A stretch of DNA of 9,718 nt from Alphaproteobacteria bacterium (GTDB taxonomy: Bacteria; Pseudomonadota; Alphaproteobacteria; CAAGCB01; CAG-977). The position numbers and the translations under genes were made by a program. Position 1 is the first letter of the stretch, and every line of letters starts with the position of its first letter. The stretch spans positions 1 through 9,718 of the forward strand of contig JAJXEL010000076.1 of assembly GCA_021639925.1 (NCBI GenBank). Direction: 5' to 3'. This document shows positions 1 through 6,721 of the stretch, one piece after another. The notes under the pieces are model-generated. The model saw only the letters and a list, made by a program, of their open reading frames with translations, searched no databases and was not told the origin of the DNA.

Positions 1-43
1 GTGAAAACGTAAAAAGGATCATAAAAGAAGGAATTTCGAGAAA

Positions 44-1597
44 ATGGAACTGTACTGCCCGGTTTGCGACAAGGAATACCCTTTGGAAACCCACTCTTTG
101 TTTTGCCCCGAAAGTACCGAAAACGGCGTGCACCCGCTGATCAAACGGGAAAACACTGCGGAATTGGCGCGCGTATTTCCGACGACATTAACAAAACGCT
201 GGAACGACAACAAACTGTCATTCAGCGTTTTTCGCGAATTTATGGCCAGTTATCAGCTGGCAAACGCCCACGGCAAAGCGTCCTGGTGGGTGGAACGCGT
301 TTTGGCGTTGTCCAACGCGTGCGAAAGAATGACCGGCCGCGGTTTTATCCGGACGCCCGAAATTCAGGCGGACGACCTGGCGCAGGCGATCGACCTGCCC
401 AAAGGATCTTTATTTGTTAAAAACGAAACGCTGCAGCTGATGGGATCGCACAAATCGCGCCATCTGGCCGGCGCGATCATGCATTTGGAAACGCTGCGCG
501 AAATTTCCGACGAACCCGAAGAAAAAAAGACGCTGGCTATTTTTTCCTGCGGCAACGCGGCGATGGGGGCGGCCGCCATTGCCGGAGCCGCCGGGTATCA
601 GCTGTATGCTTTTGTGCCCGATCATGTCAGCGAAACGGTTGTTTCAATCCTGACGAATTTGGGAACGAACGTCGTCAAAGTCAGCCGCGACGGCTCTGTC
701 GGCGAAGGCGACCCGTGCAACCTGCGTTATCAGGAAGCTTTGAAAAAATTCGGCTGGGTTCCGTTTACGTCCTACGGCCACGATATCTGGTCGGCGGTAG
801 AAGGCGCAGAAACGCTGGAATATGAATTCCTGTTCAATCAATACCTGATTGACGCGCCTTTGGACGTACAGGTCGTTCAGGTCGGCGGCGGCGGGCTGGC
901 CAACGCGGTTTCTTGTGCAAACGCTTTATTCCGGCGGCTGGACATTATCCGCAAATTGCCGCGGTTTTATACGTGCCAGACAGCCAGCTGCTATCCTTTG
1001 GCGCAAAGTTATTTCATGGTTCTGCGCGAACTGGGTCGCGACGGCGTTGTTACGCTGCCGCCCGAACTGGCTATGTTGCTGGAAGGCAATTTCGACGCCA
1101 AAGCTTTGTTGGAAAACAATTTGGGACAAATCAAAATGACGGCCGGCCTGATCGCGGAAATGTATCCGAAAATTCAGGAAGATCTGGAGGCTGTCTTTGT
1201 CAAGGTCGGCCAGAACCGGAACGATTATTTCAAAGCCTGGACGGCCAACGTCCCCGAAAGCGTTGCGGAAGGCATTTTGGACGACACGACTTACGACGGA
1301 TTGGAAGTCGTGCGCAACATGATTATTTCCGGCGGGCTGCCATTAATCGCGGACGAAGACGAATTAACGAAAGCCCATGAACTGGCGCGCGAACATACAG
1401 GCGTCGATTTGTCCGCCACCGGCAGCGCCGGGCTGGCCGGTTTGCGCCAGCTGATTAAAAACAAGCTTGTCCAGCAGGGGGAACGCTGCGGCATTCTGTT
1501 TACGGGCGTCGGCGAACGCAAAAGCGATCTGCCGGTTGTTCAAAACAGAGTCTTTACGTTAAACAGCGGTGACAATATATCAAAACTGGTCGAATAA
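44..1597 (+). CDS. PLP-dependent fold-type II enzyme, threonine synthase/dehydratase-like
   Basis: A 517-aa protein of the tryptophan-synthase-beta (fold type II) superfamily. What is seen: an N-terminal C5-x2-C8 pair with a further C21 that looks like a remnant zinc-ribbon knuckle; LMGSHKSRH around residues 132-140, where K137 is the likely Schiff-base lysine; SCGNAAMG at 168-175, matching the substrate-binding Asn loop; and the glycine-rich phosphate loop VGGGGLAN at 280-287. The lysine context (GSHKSRH) differs from the usual S-F-K-D/N-R of threonine synthase, so I do not call it thrC. A threonine synthase paralogue such as a cysteate-synthase-like or ammonia-lyase enzyme is possible. The C-terminal part, about 200 residues after the Gly loop, makes it longer than classical dehydratase cores. 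The ATG has an AAGGA ribosome site at 28-32. The last 29 nt overlap the next gene, which points to a two-gene operon. The cofactor type is secure; the substrate is unknown. Confidence 0.8.
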   Translation: MELYCPVCDKEYPLETHSLFCPESTENGVHPLIKRENTAELARVFPTTLTKRWNDNKLSFSVFREFMASYQLANAHGKASWWVERVLALSNACERMTGRGFIRTPEIQADDLAQAIDLPKGSLFVKNETLQLMGSHKSRHLAGAIMHLETLREISDEPEEKKTLAIFSCGNAAMGAAAIAGAAGYQLYAFVPDHVSETVVSILTNLGTNVVKVSRDGSVGEGDPCNLRYQEALKKFGWVPFTSYGHDIWSAVEGAETLEYEFLFNQYLIDAPLDVQVVQVGGGGLANAVSCANALFRRLDIIRKLPRFYTCQTASCYPLAQSYFMVLRELGRDGVVTLPPELAMLLEGNFDAKALLENNLGQIKMTAGLIAEMYPKIQEDLEAVFVKVGQNRNDYFKAWTANVPESVAEGILDDTTYDGLEVVRNMIISGGLPLIADEDELTKAHELAREHTGVDLSATGSAGLAGLRQLIKNKLVQQGERCGILFTGVGERKSDLPVVQNRVFTLNSGDNISKLVE

Positions 1598-2234
1598 CTT
1601 ACCGCCGCTGGTTGTCCCGGCGGGCGGCAGGTCCGAACGCATGAAAATGCCGAAAGGGCTTTTAAGCTTTTTCGGCAGGCCGTGGTTACAGTATCAGCTG
1701 GACTGTTATCGCCGGGCGGGCGGTAAAACGGCAGTCGTTGTTTTAGGATTTAAAGCCGGCGATTATTTAACGGCGCTGCCGTTTTTAAACATCGGGCAAA
1801 CAGTTGATGCGGACGGGTTGGAAATAACGACGTTAATCAATCCTTTGCCGCAATTCGGCCCTTTTTCGACGATTCAGACAGGATTGTCTTTTTTGCTGCG
1901 AAAAGATTTTCCCTCTTTTTCTTTTCTGGCCTTGGACAGACCTGCGCCCCTGCCCGCGGTCTGGCATGAATTGGCGGACATATTGAACGATAAAAAAGCC
2001 GACATGGTTTTTCCCGTCAGAAACGGCAAAGACGGACACCCCGTTATGTTGTCAAAAACTTTCGCGCAAAACATTGTCGCCCTGGATCCCGAAACCAGCC
2101 GCATGGACAAACTGCGCGCCACTTTGCCCGACGGCGCCTGCCTGGCAGTTGAACAAACAGACGCCAATGTCGGATTTAATTTGAATACTCCCGAACAATG
2201 GCAGGAATTTTTAAACCAGCGCGGGACTGTATAG
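1569..2234 (+). CDS. MobA/MocA-like nucleotidyltransferase (NTP_transf_3 type)
   Basis: A 221-aa cytoplasmic nucleotidyltransferase. Near the N-terminus, PAGGRSERMKMPKG (17-30) matches the family signature G-x-S-x-R-M-x(2)-P-K, with R24 and K29 as phosphate and nucleotide contacts. ALDRP (121-125) carries D123 at the metal-binding position. GHPVML (156-161) and the ending TDANVGFNLNTPEQW (197-211) are typical of molybdenum-cofactor cytidylyl- or guanylyltransferase-like enzymes. The start is GTG at 1569: an in-frame TAA lies at 1560-1562, and the first ATG (1641) would delete the signature loop, so GTG is effectively the only good start. It overlaps the PLP enzyme gene by 29 nt, implying translational coupling. 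No molybdenum-cofactor or molybdoenzyme gene is in the window, so the substrate could instead be a sugar or lipid phosphate. The family is secure; the specific activity is not. Confidence 0.8.
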   Translation: MTIYQNWSNNLPPLVVPAGGRSERMKMPKGLLSFFGRPWLQYQLDCYRRAGGKTAVVVLGFKAGDYLTALPFLNIGQTVDADGLEITTLINPLPQFGPFSTIQTGLSFLLRKDFPSFSFLALDRPAPLPAVWHELADILNDKKADMVFPVRNGKDGHPVMLSKTFAQNIVALDPETSRMDKLRATLPDGACLAVEQTDANVGFNLNTPEQWQEFLNQRGTV

Positions 2235-2321
2235 AATCATCGACAGCAGAATCAGCCAAAAGACCAGACGAACCCAGACGGTTTTTTTCTGTTCTCCGAC
2301 CTGATTCTGCTGACGGCGCAT
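2211..2321 (-). CDS. 36-aa single-span membrane microprotein, hypothetical
   Basis: A short reading frame I translated by hand: ATG at 2319-2321, TAA at 2211-2213, 36 codons. The N-terminal half is polar and basic (MRRQQNQ..., K12, K13, R18) and the C-terminal half is one hydrophobic helix (about residues 19-31, LVFWLILLSMILY), the usual form of a small inner-membrane protein with a cytoplasmic N-terminus. Its ATG lies 3 nt after the TGA of the upstream gene (2325-2657), with no separate Shine-Dalgarno, so it would depend on translational coupling. Its last 24 nt overlap the 3' end of the plus-strand nucleotidyltransferase gene, tail to tail. I do not recognise the family. The charge and hydrophobicity pattern and the operon position support it; the small size means chance cannot be excluded. 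Confidence 0.5.
   Translation of the reverse strand: MRRQQNQVGEQKKTVWVRLVFWLILLSMILYSPALV
2244..2312. repeat. 12-bp perfect inverted repeat with 45-nt spacer
   Basis: CAGCAGAATCAG at 2244-2255 is exactly complementary to CTGATTCTGCTG at 2301-2312. It lies in the short interval between the convergent genes, inside the microprotein frame, where the arms encode Gln/Asn and Leu/Ile runs. It could fold the 3' end of either convergent transcript. No long T-run directly follows either arm, so it is not itself a standard terminator. The pairing is certain; a function is not. Confidence 0.4.
2271..2288 (+). terminator. Possible weak terminator after the nucleotidyltransferase gene
   Basis: AACC (2271-2274) pairs with GGTT (2280-2283) around a 5-nt loop and runs into a T-tract at 2282-2288, 37 nt after the plus-strand stop. 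The stem is only 4 bp, so intrinsic termination would be weak; the surrounding 12-bp inverted repeat may help. It is the only T-rich candidate for ending the plus-strand operon. Confidence 0.25.
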
Positions 2322-2324
2322 TTA

Positions 2325-2657
2325 TCAGATGTTTTCAATAACGACACGTTCGGCCAGAATTCGTCCGCTTTCTTTATTTTTAATAAAAGAAACGCTGACA
2401 TGCTGGCCTTCTTCCACATCTTCGAACTTGGCGGCGCTGCCGTGCGACAACCACATAAATCTGGTCAGCGGAGAAACCGTAAAGTCCATTAAAATGTTTT
2501 TATCCAGGAAAGACCTGATTTTAAAGGTGTTTGATTCATGATTTACGGAATCAACGGTTCCCTTCATTTTCAAAACGGGGAATTTACCTTCTTTGTGCAG
2601 GGCGTACAGTCCGACACCGCCCAGAGCGGCCAAAGCGCCCAGAATAAATTTTTTCAT
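2325..2657 (-). CDS. Small membrane-anchored protein, possibly OB-fold-like, hypothetical
   Basis: A 110-aa protein of no certain family. Residues 1-3 (MKK) and a hydrophobic, glycine-rich helix (about 4-20) form a signal anchor or uncleaved signal peptide. The remainder (about 30-110) alternates short polar beta-like segments, MKGTVDSVN, TFKIRSF, MDFTVSPLTRF, QHVSVSFI and ILAERVVIEN, resembling the small periplasmic OB-type beta-barrels in which a V-x-G-x-V/I-D start is followed by a 'T.f' central strand. That fold is inference. The start is supported by a strong purine-rich ribosome site (GGGAGAAGAAGG) directly upstream. It has its own promoter-like TATAAT box and palindrome, lies downstream of the MsbA-like exporter on the same strand, and is followed at once by the 36-codon microprotein, so those two are probably co-expressed. 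Confidence 0.7.
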   Translation of the reverse strand: MKKFILGALAALGGVGLYALHKEGKFPVLKMKGTVDSVNHESNTFKIRSFLDKNILMDFTVSPLTRFMWLSHGSAAKFEDVEEGQHVSVSFIKNKESGRILAERVVIENI

Positions 2658-2675
2658 ACCTTCTTCTCCCTTTCA

Positions 2676-2697
2676 AATAATTCCGGGAATTATTATA
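2676..2697 (-). promoter_or_regulatory. TATAAT box abutting a perfect 19-bp palindrome (candidate operator)
   Basis: On the minus strand a consensus TATAAT (2692-2697) is followed directly by AATAATTCCCGGAATTATT (2676-2694), a perfect 9-1-9 palindrome overlapping the 3' half of the box and covering the expected transcription start of the 110-aa protein gene. No convincing -35 hexamer stands at the normal distance, which fits an activator-dependent or weak promoter. A dimeric repressor site at the transcription start is the natural reading. The palindrome is seen directly; the regulation is inferred. Confidence 0.5.
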
Positions 2698-2747
2698 GGG
2701 ACAAGAAAGCCCGCCTGCGTATCTGCCTAATCGGCCAAAAAAGACGC

Positions 2748-2770
2748 AAAAAAGGTTATCCGCCTTTTTT
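2748..2770 (-). terminator. Possible hairpin terminator at the end of the exporter gene
   Basis: On the minus strand AAAAAAGG (2763-2770) pairs with CCTTTTTT (2748-2755) around a 7-nt loop that contains the exporter stop codon. The stem has only two G-C pairs but ends in a T-run and is followed by another T6 run at 2735-2740. It has A/T-tract symmetry, so it could act weakly in both directions. A modest candidate. Confidence 0.35.
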
Positions 2771-4540
2771 CATAAACTGAATTTTATACAGCTGGGCGTA
2801 TATGCCGTCGCGCGCCAGCAATTCCTGATGCGTACCGCAGTCAACAATTTTACCTTCGTTAAAAACGCAGATTTTATCGGCGTTGACGATCGTTGACAAC
2901 CGGTGCGCGATCACAATGGACGTTCTGCCTTTCATCAATACTTCCAAAGAATCCTGCACGATTTTTTCGGAATGGGAATCCAAAGCCGACGTCGCTTCGT
3001 CCAACAGCAGGATCGGCGCGTTTTTCAACATGGCGCGCGCGATTGAAATCATCTGGCGCTGACCGCCGGAAAGCCCCGCGCCCTGTTCGCCCAGCAAAGT
3101 ATCGTATCCGTTTTCCATTTGACGGATAAAAGGATCCGCCGCCGCGGCTTTGGCGGCTTCGATCACCTGTTCGTCCGTTGCGTCGGGCGAACCGTAACGA
3201 ATATTGTTTTTAATCGTATCGTTAAATAAAATCACTTCCTGCGACACATAAGCCGTATGTTTTCGCAGGCTTTCCAGCGTGACCTGCGTAATATCCTGCC
3301 CGTCGATTAAGATCTGCCCTTTATCAGGATCATAAAACCGCGGCAGAAAATTAATTAATGTCGATTTGCCGGACCCCGAATGACCGACCAGAGCCACCGT
3401 CTGATCCGGTTCAACGCTCAGCGACACGTTTTGCAGCACATCGCGTTCGCCGTCATAGGAAAAAGTCACGTCTTTGATTTCAATTTTTCCTTTTGAAACG
3501 ACCAGTTCTTTGGCGCCGGGAACGTCTTTGATCAGCGGTTCAACGTCCAGCATGGAAAACAGGCGCTGCATACTGGCGACCCCCATCTGCATGCGCATAT
3601 GCAGGCTGGCGACGTTTTTCATCGGTTTATAAGCCGCGACGATCGCCAGCAGAAATACCATAAAATTACCGGGACTCATATTGCCCTGCATAATCTGATA
3701 ACCGCCGTATCCCAGCGTCGCCGCCATGGCGATACCGCCGAAAAATTCCATCAGCGGACTTTGCAGCGCATGCAGGCACGCCATGGAAAAAGACAGCTTG
3801 TTCATTTTGACGATCGTATTATTCAGCTCTTCAAACTCTTTGTTTTCCGTGCAGTAAGATTTAACGATTTTAATGCCTTTGAAGCTTTGGGTCAGCAGAT
3901 TAAAAAAGCCTTCGTTCGCTTCTTGGTTGCGTTTTGTTTTTTTACGCATTTTGCGCCCGCACAAAACGACGGGATAAATCCCGACGGGAAAAACAAAAAA
4001 GACGACGCAGGCCATTTCAAAAGACTGAAAAAACATCAGAACGACCAGAAAAACGACAGAAGCCGTATCTTTGACAAAAGTCGTCAAGCTGTTCAAAACG
4101 GCGTCTTTGACCATAGCGACGTCGGAAGTAAAACGCGTAATGATTTCGCCGGTGGAATGTTCCTGGAAAAAGGCGTTGTCCATACGGATCAGGCGTTTAA
4201 AAATATCGCGCTGCATGTCGGCGATCACACGGATCGACAGCTTTGTCATTACGACGGACTGGGAATAACTGAACACCCCTTTCAGAAAATACAGAACAAG
4301 GATCGTAATGCCGATTGTCCCCAGCGAAGCGCGGTTTTTATCAATAAACACTTCGTCGAAAATCGGTTTCAGCTGCCGCACCAGCAGCGCGTCGAAACTG
4401 GCGGCGACCAGCATTAAAACAACCGCCAAAATCAGCCAGCGCCATTTCGAAGCGACGTATGTTTTCCATACGCGCCTGTACATCAGCATGCTTTCTTTGG
4501 TCAATGCCGGCAGATCTTTGTTCTTTTTAATAAACGCCAT
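2756..4540 (-). CDS. msbA: MsbA-like ABC exporter (fused permease and ATPase)
   Basis: A 594-aa half-transporter, the usual size for lipid A/phospholipid flippases of the MsbA group, which dimerise in the inner membrane and move lipid A core to the outer leaflet. The N-terminal half (about 30-310) holds six hydrophobic segments (near 34-50, 74-92, 158-178, 180-194, 263-283, 290-306) with an RFTSD-type coupling region at 136-140. The ATPase domain (about 350-590) is complete: A-loop Y362, Walker A GHSGSGKST 386-394, Q-loop Q434, signature LSGGQ 490-494, Walker B ILLLDE 510-515, D-loop SALD 518-521, H-loop H546. The start has a GGGGAAG ribosome site and a good promoter (4568-4597). Other type I exporters of lipids or drugs share these motifs, so the fold is certain and the MsbA name probable. 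No other lipid A gene is in the window. Confidence 0.85.
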   Translation of the reverse strand: MAFIKKNKDLPALTKESMLMYRRVWKTYVASKWRWLILAVVLMLVAASFDALLVRQLKPIFDEVFIDKNRASLGTIGITILVLYFLKGVFSYSQSVVMTKLSIRVIADMQRDIFKRLIRMDNAFFQEHSTGEIITRFTSDVAMVKDAVLNSLTTFVKDTASVVFLVVLMFFQSFEMACVVFFVFPVGIYPVVLCGRKMRKKTKRNQEANEGFFNLLTQSFKGIKIVKSYCTENKEFEELNNTIVKMNKLSFSMACLHALQSPLMEFFGGIAMAATLGYGGYQIMQGNMSPGNFMVFLLAIVAAYKPMKNVASLHMRMQMGVASMQRLFSMLDVEPLIKDVPGAKELVVSKGKIEIKDVTFSYDGERDVLQNVSLSVEPDQTVALVGHSGSGKSTLINFLPRFYDPDKGQILIDGQDITQVTLESLRKHTAYVSQEVILFNDTIKNNIRYGSPDATDEQVIEAAKAAAADPFIRQMENGYDTLLGEQGAGLSGGQRQMISIARAMLKNAPILLLDEATSALDSHSEKIVQDSLEVLMKGRTSIVIAHRLSTIVNADKICVFNEGKIVDCGTHQELLARDGIYAQLYKIQFMKKGG

Positions 4541-4567
4541 AACTTCCCCGCTTTTTACAATCGGGTT

Positions 4568-4597
4568 AAAATAGCATTAAACCTTTGGTTACGTCAA
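4568..4597 (-). promoter_or_regulatory. Promoter of the MsbA-like exporter gene
   Basis: On the minus strand TTGACG (4592-4597) is separated by 18 bp from TATTTT (4568-4573), close to sigma70 consensus, 28 nt upstream of the exporter ATG. The spacer contains the small inverted repeat AACC-AAA-GGTT (4580-4590), which may be chance. The promoter shows that the exporter can be transcribed independently of the sua5 gene ending 5 nt upstream. Confidence 0.6.
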
Positions 4598-4601
4598 AGA
4601 A

Positions 4602-5543
4602 TTAGTGCGGATAAGCGGCTCTTTTTAACCGGTCGTTGATCGCCAGCCCCAGCCCGTTCGTCGGAACCGGCATAACGGCGATCCCCGTATAGCGCGGATC
4701 GTCCAACAGACGCATATAAGCGAACAAATGCGCGGCGGCTTCTTTTAAATCACCGGACGGGCTGAGATTTAACGTCGCGTTTTCCGCTTTGCCAAAGGCC
4801 AGAAAAGCTTCGCCCTTTTCGGCATACAGCGCATTCAGCCGCACCGGCAGGCGCGGCGCGTAATGGGACAACAACTGCCCCGGCGACCGCGGCGCGTCCG
4901 GATTGATTTCGGGACGGCGCAGCGGACGGCCCAGAACGGCTTCAATTTCTTCCACGCCGACCCCGCCGGCGCGCAGTAAAGCGGGATCGTCTTCGGACAC
5001 GTCCAGAATTGTCGATTCCACCCCGACCGCACAGGCGCCGCCGTCTAAAATCAGCGGCACGCGGCTTTCCAGCCCTTGCGCGACGTGTTGCGCCGTCGTC
5101 GGGCTGACCGTTCCGGAAATATTTGCGCTGGGCGCCGCGACGGGACGGCCGAACGCCGCGATCATCTGACGCGCCGCGGGGTGAACGGGACAGCGCACGC
5201 CGACAGTATCCAACCCCGCGCTGACCAGATGGGAAACCGGACAGCCGGGCGTTCTTTTCATGACCATCGTCAAAGGCCCCGGCCAGAACTTTTCAGCCAG
5301 TTTCCGCGCGCTGTCCGTCATAACGGCGAAACGTTCCGTCCATGAAATATCGGCGATATGAGCAATCAGCGGATTAAACTGCGGACGCCCTTTGGCTTCA
5401 AAAACAGACGCGACGGCCAGATCGTTTTGCGCGTCAGCCCCCAACCCGTACACCGTTTCGGTCGGAAAAGCCACCAGACGCCCTTTATCCAACAACTCCG
5501 CCGCCAGGGCAATGCTTTGCGGATTAACCGGTTCGACAGACAT
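4602..5543 (-). CDS. tsaC: L-threonylcarbamoyladenylate synthase, Sua5 type
   Basis: A 313-aa enzyme that makes threonylcarbamoyl-AMP from threonine, bicarbonate and ATP, the first step of the t6A37 modification of ANN-decoding tRNAs. The YrdC/TsaC domain (about 8-200) has FPTETVYGLG (26-35), the KxR motif K51-G-R53 with NPL after it, and the SAN motif at 139-141. The linker SPGQLLSHYAP (220-230) and a C-terminal alpha/beta domain ending GLGLAINDRLKRAA mark the longer Sua5 form rather than the short TsaC of E. coli, which is about 190 residues. Its ATG (5541-5543) directly abuts the stop codon of the upstream CorA-family gene, so the two are an operon and translationally coupled. The product is secure; either gene symbol, tsaC or sua5, is used. 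Confidence 0.95.
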   Translation of the reverse strand: MSVEPVNPQSIALAAELLDKGRLVAFPTETVYGLGADAQNDLAVASVFEAKGRPQFNPLIAHIADISWTERFAVMTDSARKLAEKFWPGPLTMVMKRTPGCPVSHLVSAGLDTVGVRCPVHPAARQMIAAFGRPVAAPSANISGTVSPTTAQHVAQGLESRVPLILDGGACAVGVESTILDVSEDDPALLRAGGVGVEEIEAVLGRPLRRPEINPDAPRSPGQLLSHYAPRLPVRLNALYAEKGEAFLAFGKAENATLNLSPSGDLKEAAAHLFAYMRLLDDPRYTGIAVMPVPTNGLGLAINDRLKRAAYPH

Positions 5544-6554
5544 TTAATACCACTTTAACCGTTTTAACAAAAAAGCCAGGAAAACACCCAGCGCCAACAG
5601 CAGCAGCGTCGCGATCAGAAAACCGTTTTCGCTGGTTGCCAAAGGAATTCCGCCGACGTTCATGCCGAACAATCCGGTAATAAACGTCAACGGCACAAAA
5701 ATCGCCGCCAGAACGGACAGCATATACATATTTTCCTGCGTTTGTTCGCGCACGCGGTTGGACAGTTCGTCCATATTAATCATGGCGCGTTCACGCAGGG
5801 AATCAATGTCTTCGATAATGCGCATCATGCGGTTGGCGTTTTCACGCAACTGATAACGGTTTTCCGCGCTCAGCCACGGCATGATCTGGCGCGGCAGAAC
5901 GTCCATCGCGTCGCGCTGCGGATACAGATAACGCCTCATTTCCGTCAGGTTGCGCCGCGCTTCGGACAACTGCGGCATAAATTCGCCTTCTTCATCTTCG
6001 ACATCGTCAATAATTTTATCTTCAACACTGTCGATAACGACTTCAACATCTGAAACAACGGCGACGATTTTATCCAATGTAAAAGAACACAGTTCGTCAA
6101 GCAGCTCGCCGACGTCTTTTGCCCCGACGCCGGTGTTGAATTCGCGTTCCATTGCCGTTAAAAAATTCATCGGCGTTTCGCGCAGCGTAATCATACGGTT
6201 TGTTTCGCACCAGATACGCAAAGGAATCATATCGTCCGGTTCTTCGCCGGGATTCAGGTTAATCGCGCGCAGGAACAACATCAGTTTATCCCCAAAAGCC
6301 ACGCAGCGGGGACGGTCTTCTTCTTCTTCGGTCAAACTTTCCAGCGCCATGGGATTGATGCCGCTTTTGTTTTCCAAAAACTCCTTTGTTCCCGGAGCCG
6401 GCAAGTTCAAATGCAGCCACAGCACGCCTTGGTCCGGTGTCCAGTTTTCTGTTTCTTCCGCACTTAAATGACGGGCGCCGCCTTTGCCGTCCAGCAGCAA
6501 AGAAAACAGCAGCCAGTTATTATTTTCGGACGAAAGCACGTTGTTTTCAGACAT
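5544..6554 (-). CDS. zntB: CorA-family divalent cation channel, ZntB-like
   Basis: A 336-aa inner-membrane transporter of the CorA superfamily, which forms pentameric funnels for Mg2+, Co2+ or Zn2+. The N-terminal soluble domain (about 10-230) has VLWLHLN (44-50) and an acidic stretch (DDVEDEEGE, 183-191). A long stalk helix follows (about 232-275), then TM1 (about 276-296), the pore signature GMN (297-299) and TM2 (about 311-330), ending in a basic tail KRLKWY. The residues after GMN read VGGIP, as in ZntB, rather than the M-P-E-L of typical CorA, so Zn2+ transport is likelier than Mg2+; this is inference from family patterns. A GGCGGAG ribosome site stands 7 nt before the ATG. It heads the corA-sua5 operon, divergent from pepA. 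Confidence 0.85.
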   Translation of the reverse strand: MSENNVLSSENNNWLLFSLLLDGKGGARHLSAEETENWTPDQGVLWLHLNLPAPGTKEFLENKSGINPMALESLTEEEEDRPRCVAFGDKLMLFLRAINLNPGEEPDDMIPLRIWCETNRMITLRETPMNFLTAMEREFNTGVGAKDVGELLDELCSFTLDKIVAVVSDVEVVIDSVEDKIIDDVEDEEGEFMPQLSEARRNLTEMRRYLYPQRDAMDVLPRQIMPWLSAENRYQLRENANRMMRIIEDIDSLRERAMINMDELSNRVREQTQENMYMLSVLAAIFVPLTFITGLFGMNVGGIPLATSENGFLIATLLLLALGVFLAFLLKRLKWY

Positions 6555-6653
6555 AATTCTTCTCCGCCTGTCATTGGTTTCTTTGTATCAAAGATTACGC
6601 GAAAATGCACCTGATTTAATCTGTCCGGCCACAAAAATTTATAACAGCCCCCC

Positions 6654-6681
6654 TTGCTTTCCCCGGCAGTCCGTGTATGAT
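6654..6681 (+). promoter_or_regulatory. Promoter of pepA
   Basis: TTGCTT (6654-6659) and TATGAT (6676-6681) are 16 bp apart, giving a start near 6688 and a leader of about 34 nt. The first in-frame ATG of the frame (6677) falls inside the -10 box, which helps fix the true start at 6722. The same TTGCTT -35 recurs at 8780. The divergent zntB-like gene begins 100 bp away, so the two promoters share this 6555-6721 interval; a small CTTTG-TAT-CAAAG repeat lies at 6581-6593. Confidence 0.55.
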
Positions 6682-6721
6682 GAAAACATTAAACAATTTT
6701 GGAAAAAAACGGGTTAAATTT

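Noticed and set aside
3599..4417. 272-codon plus-strand open frame
   Set aside because: Antisense to the exporter transmembrane domain; composition is an His/Gln/Asn/Lys-rich shadow translation with no ribosome site or domain.
6581..6593. CTTTG-TAT-CAAAG inverted repeat upstream of the zntB-like gene
   Set aside because: Arms of only 5 bp, A/T-rich and not clearly placed on promoter elements; too weak to call an operator.
6677..6721. Upstream ATG giving a 504-aa PepA
   Set aside because: It lies inside the -10 box of the promoter and would add a 15-residue extension unlike the family N-terminus.
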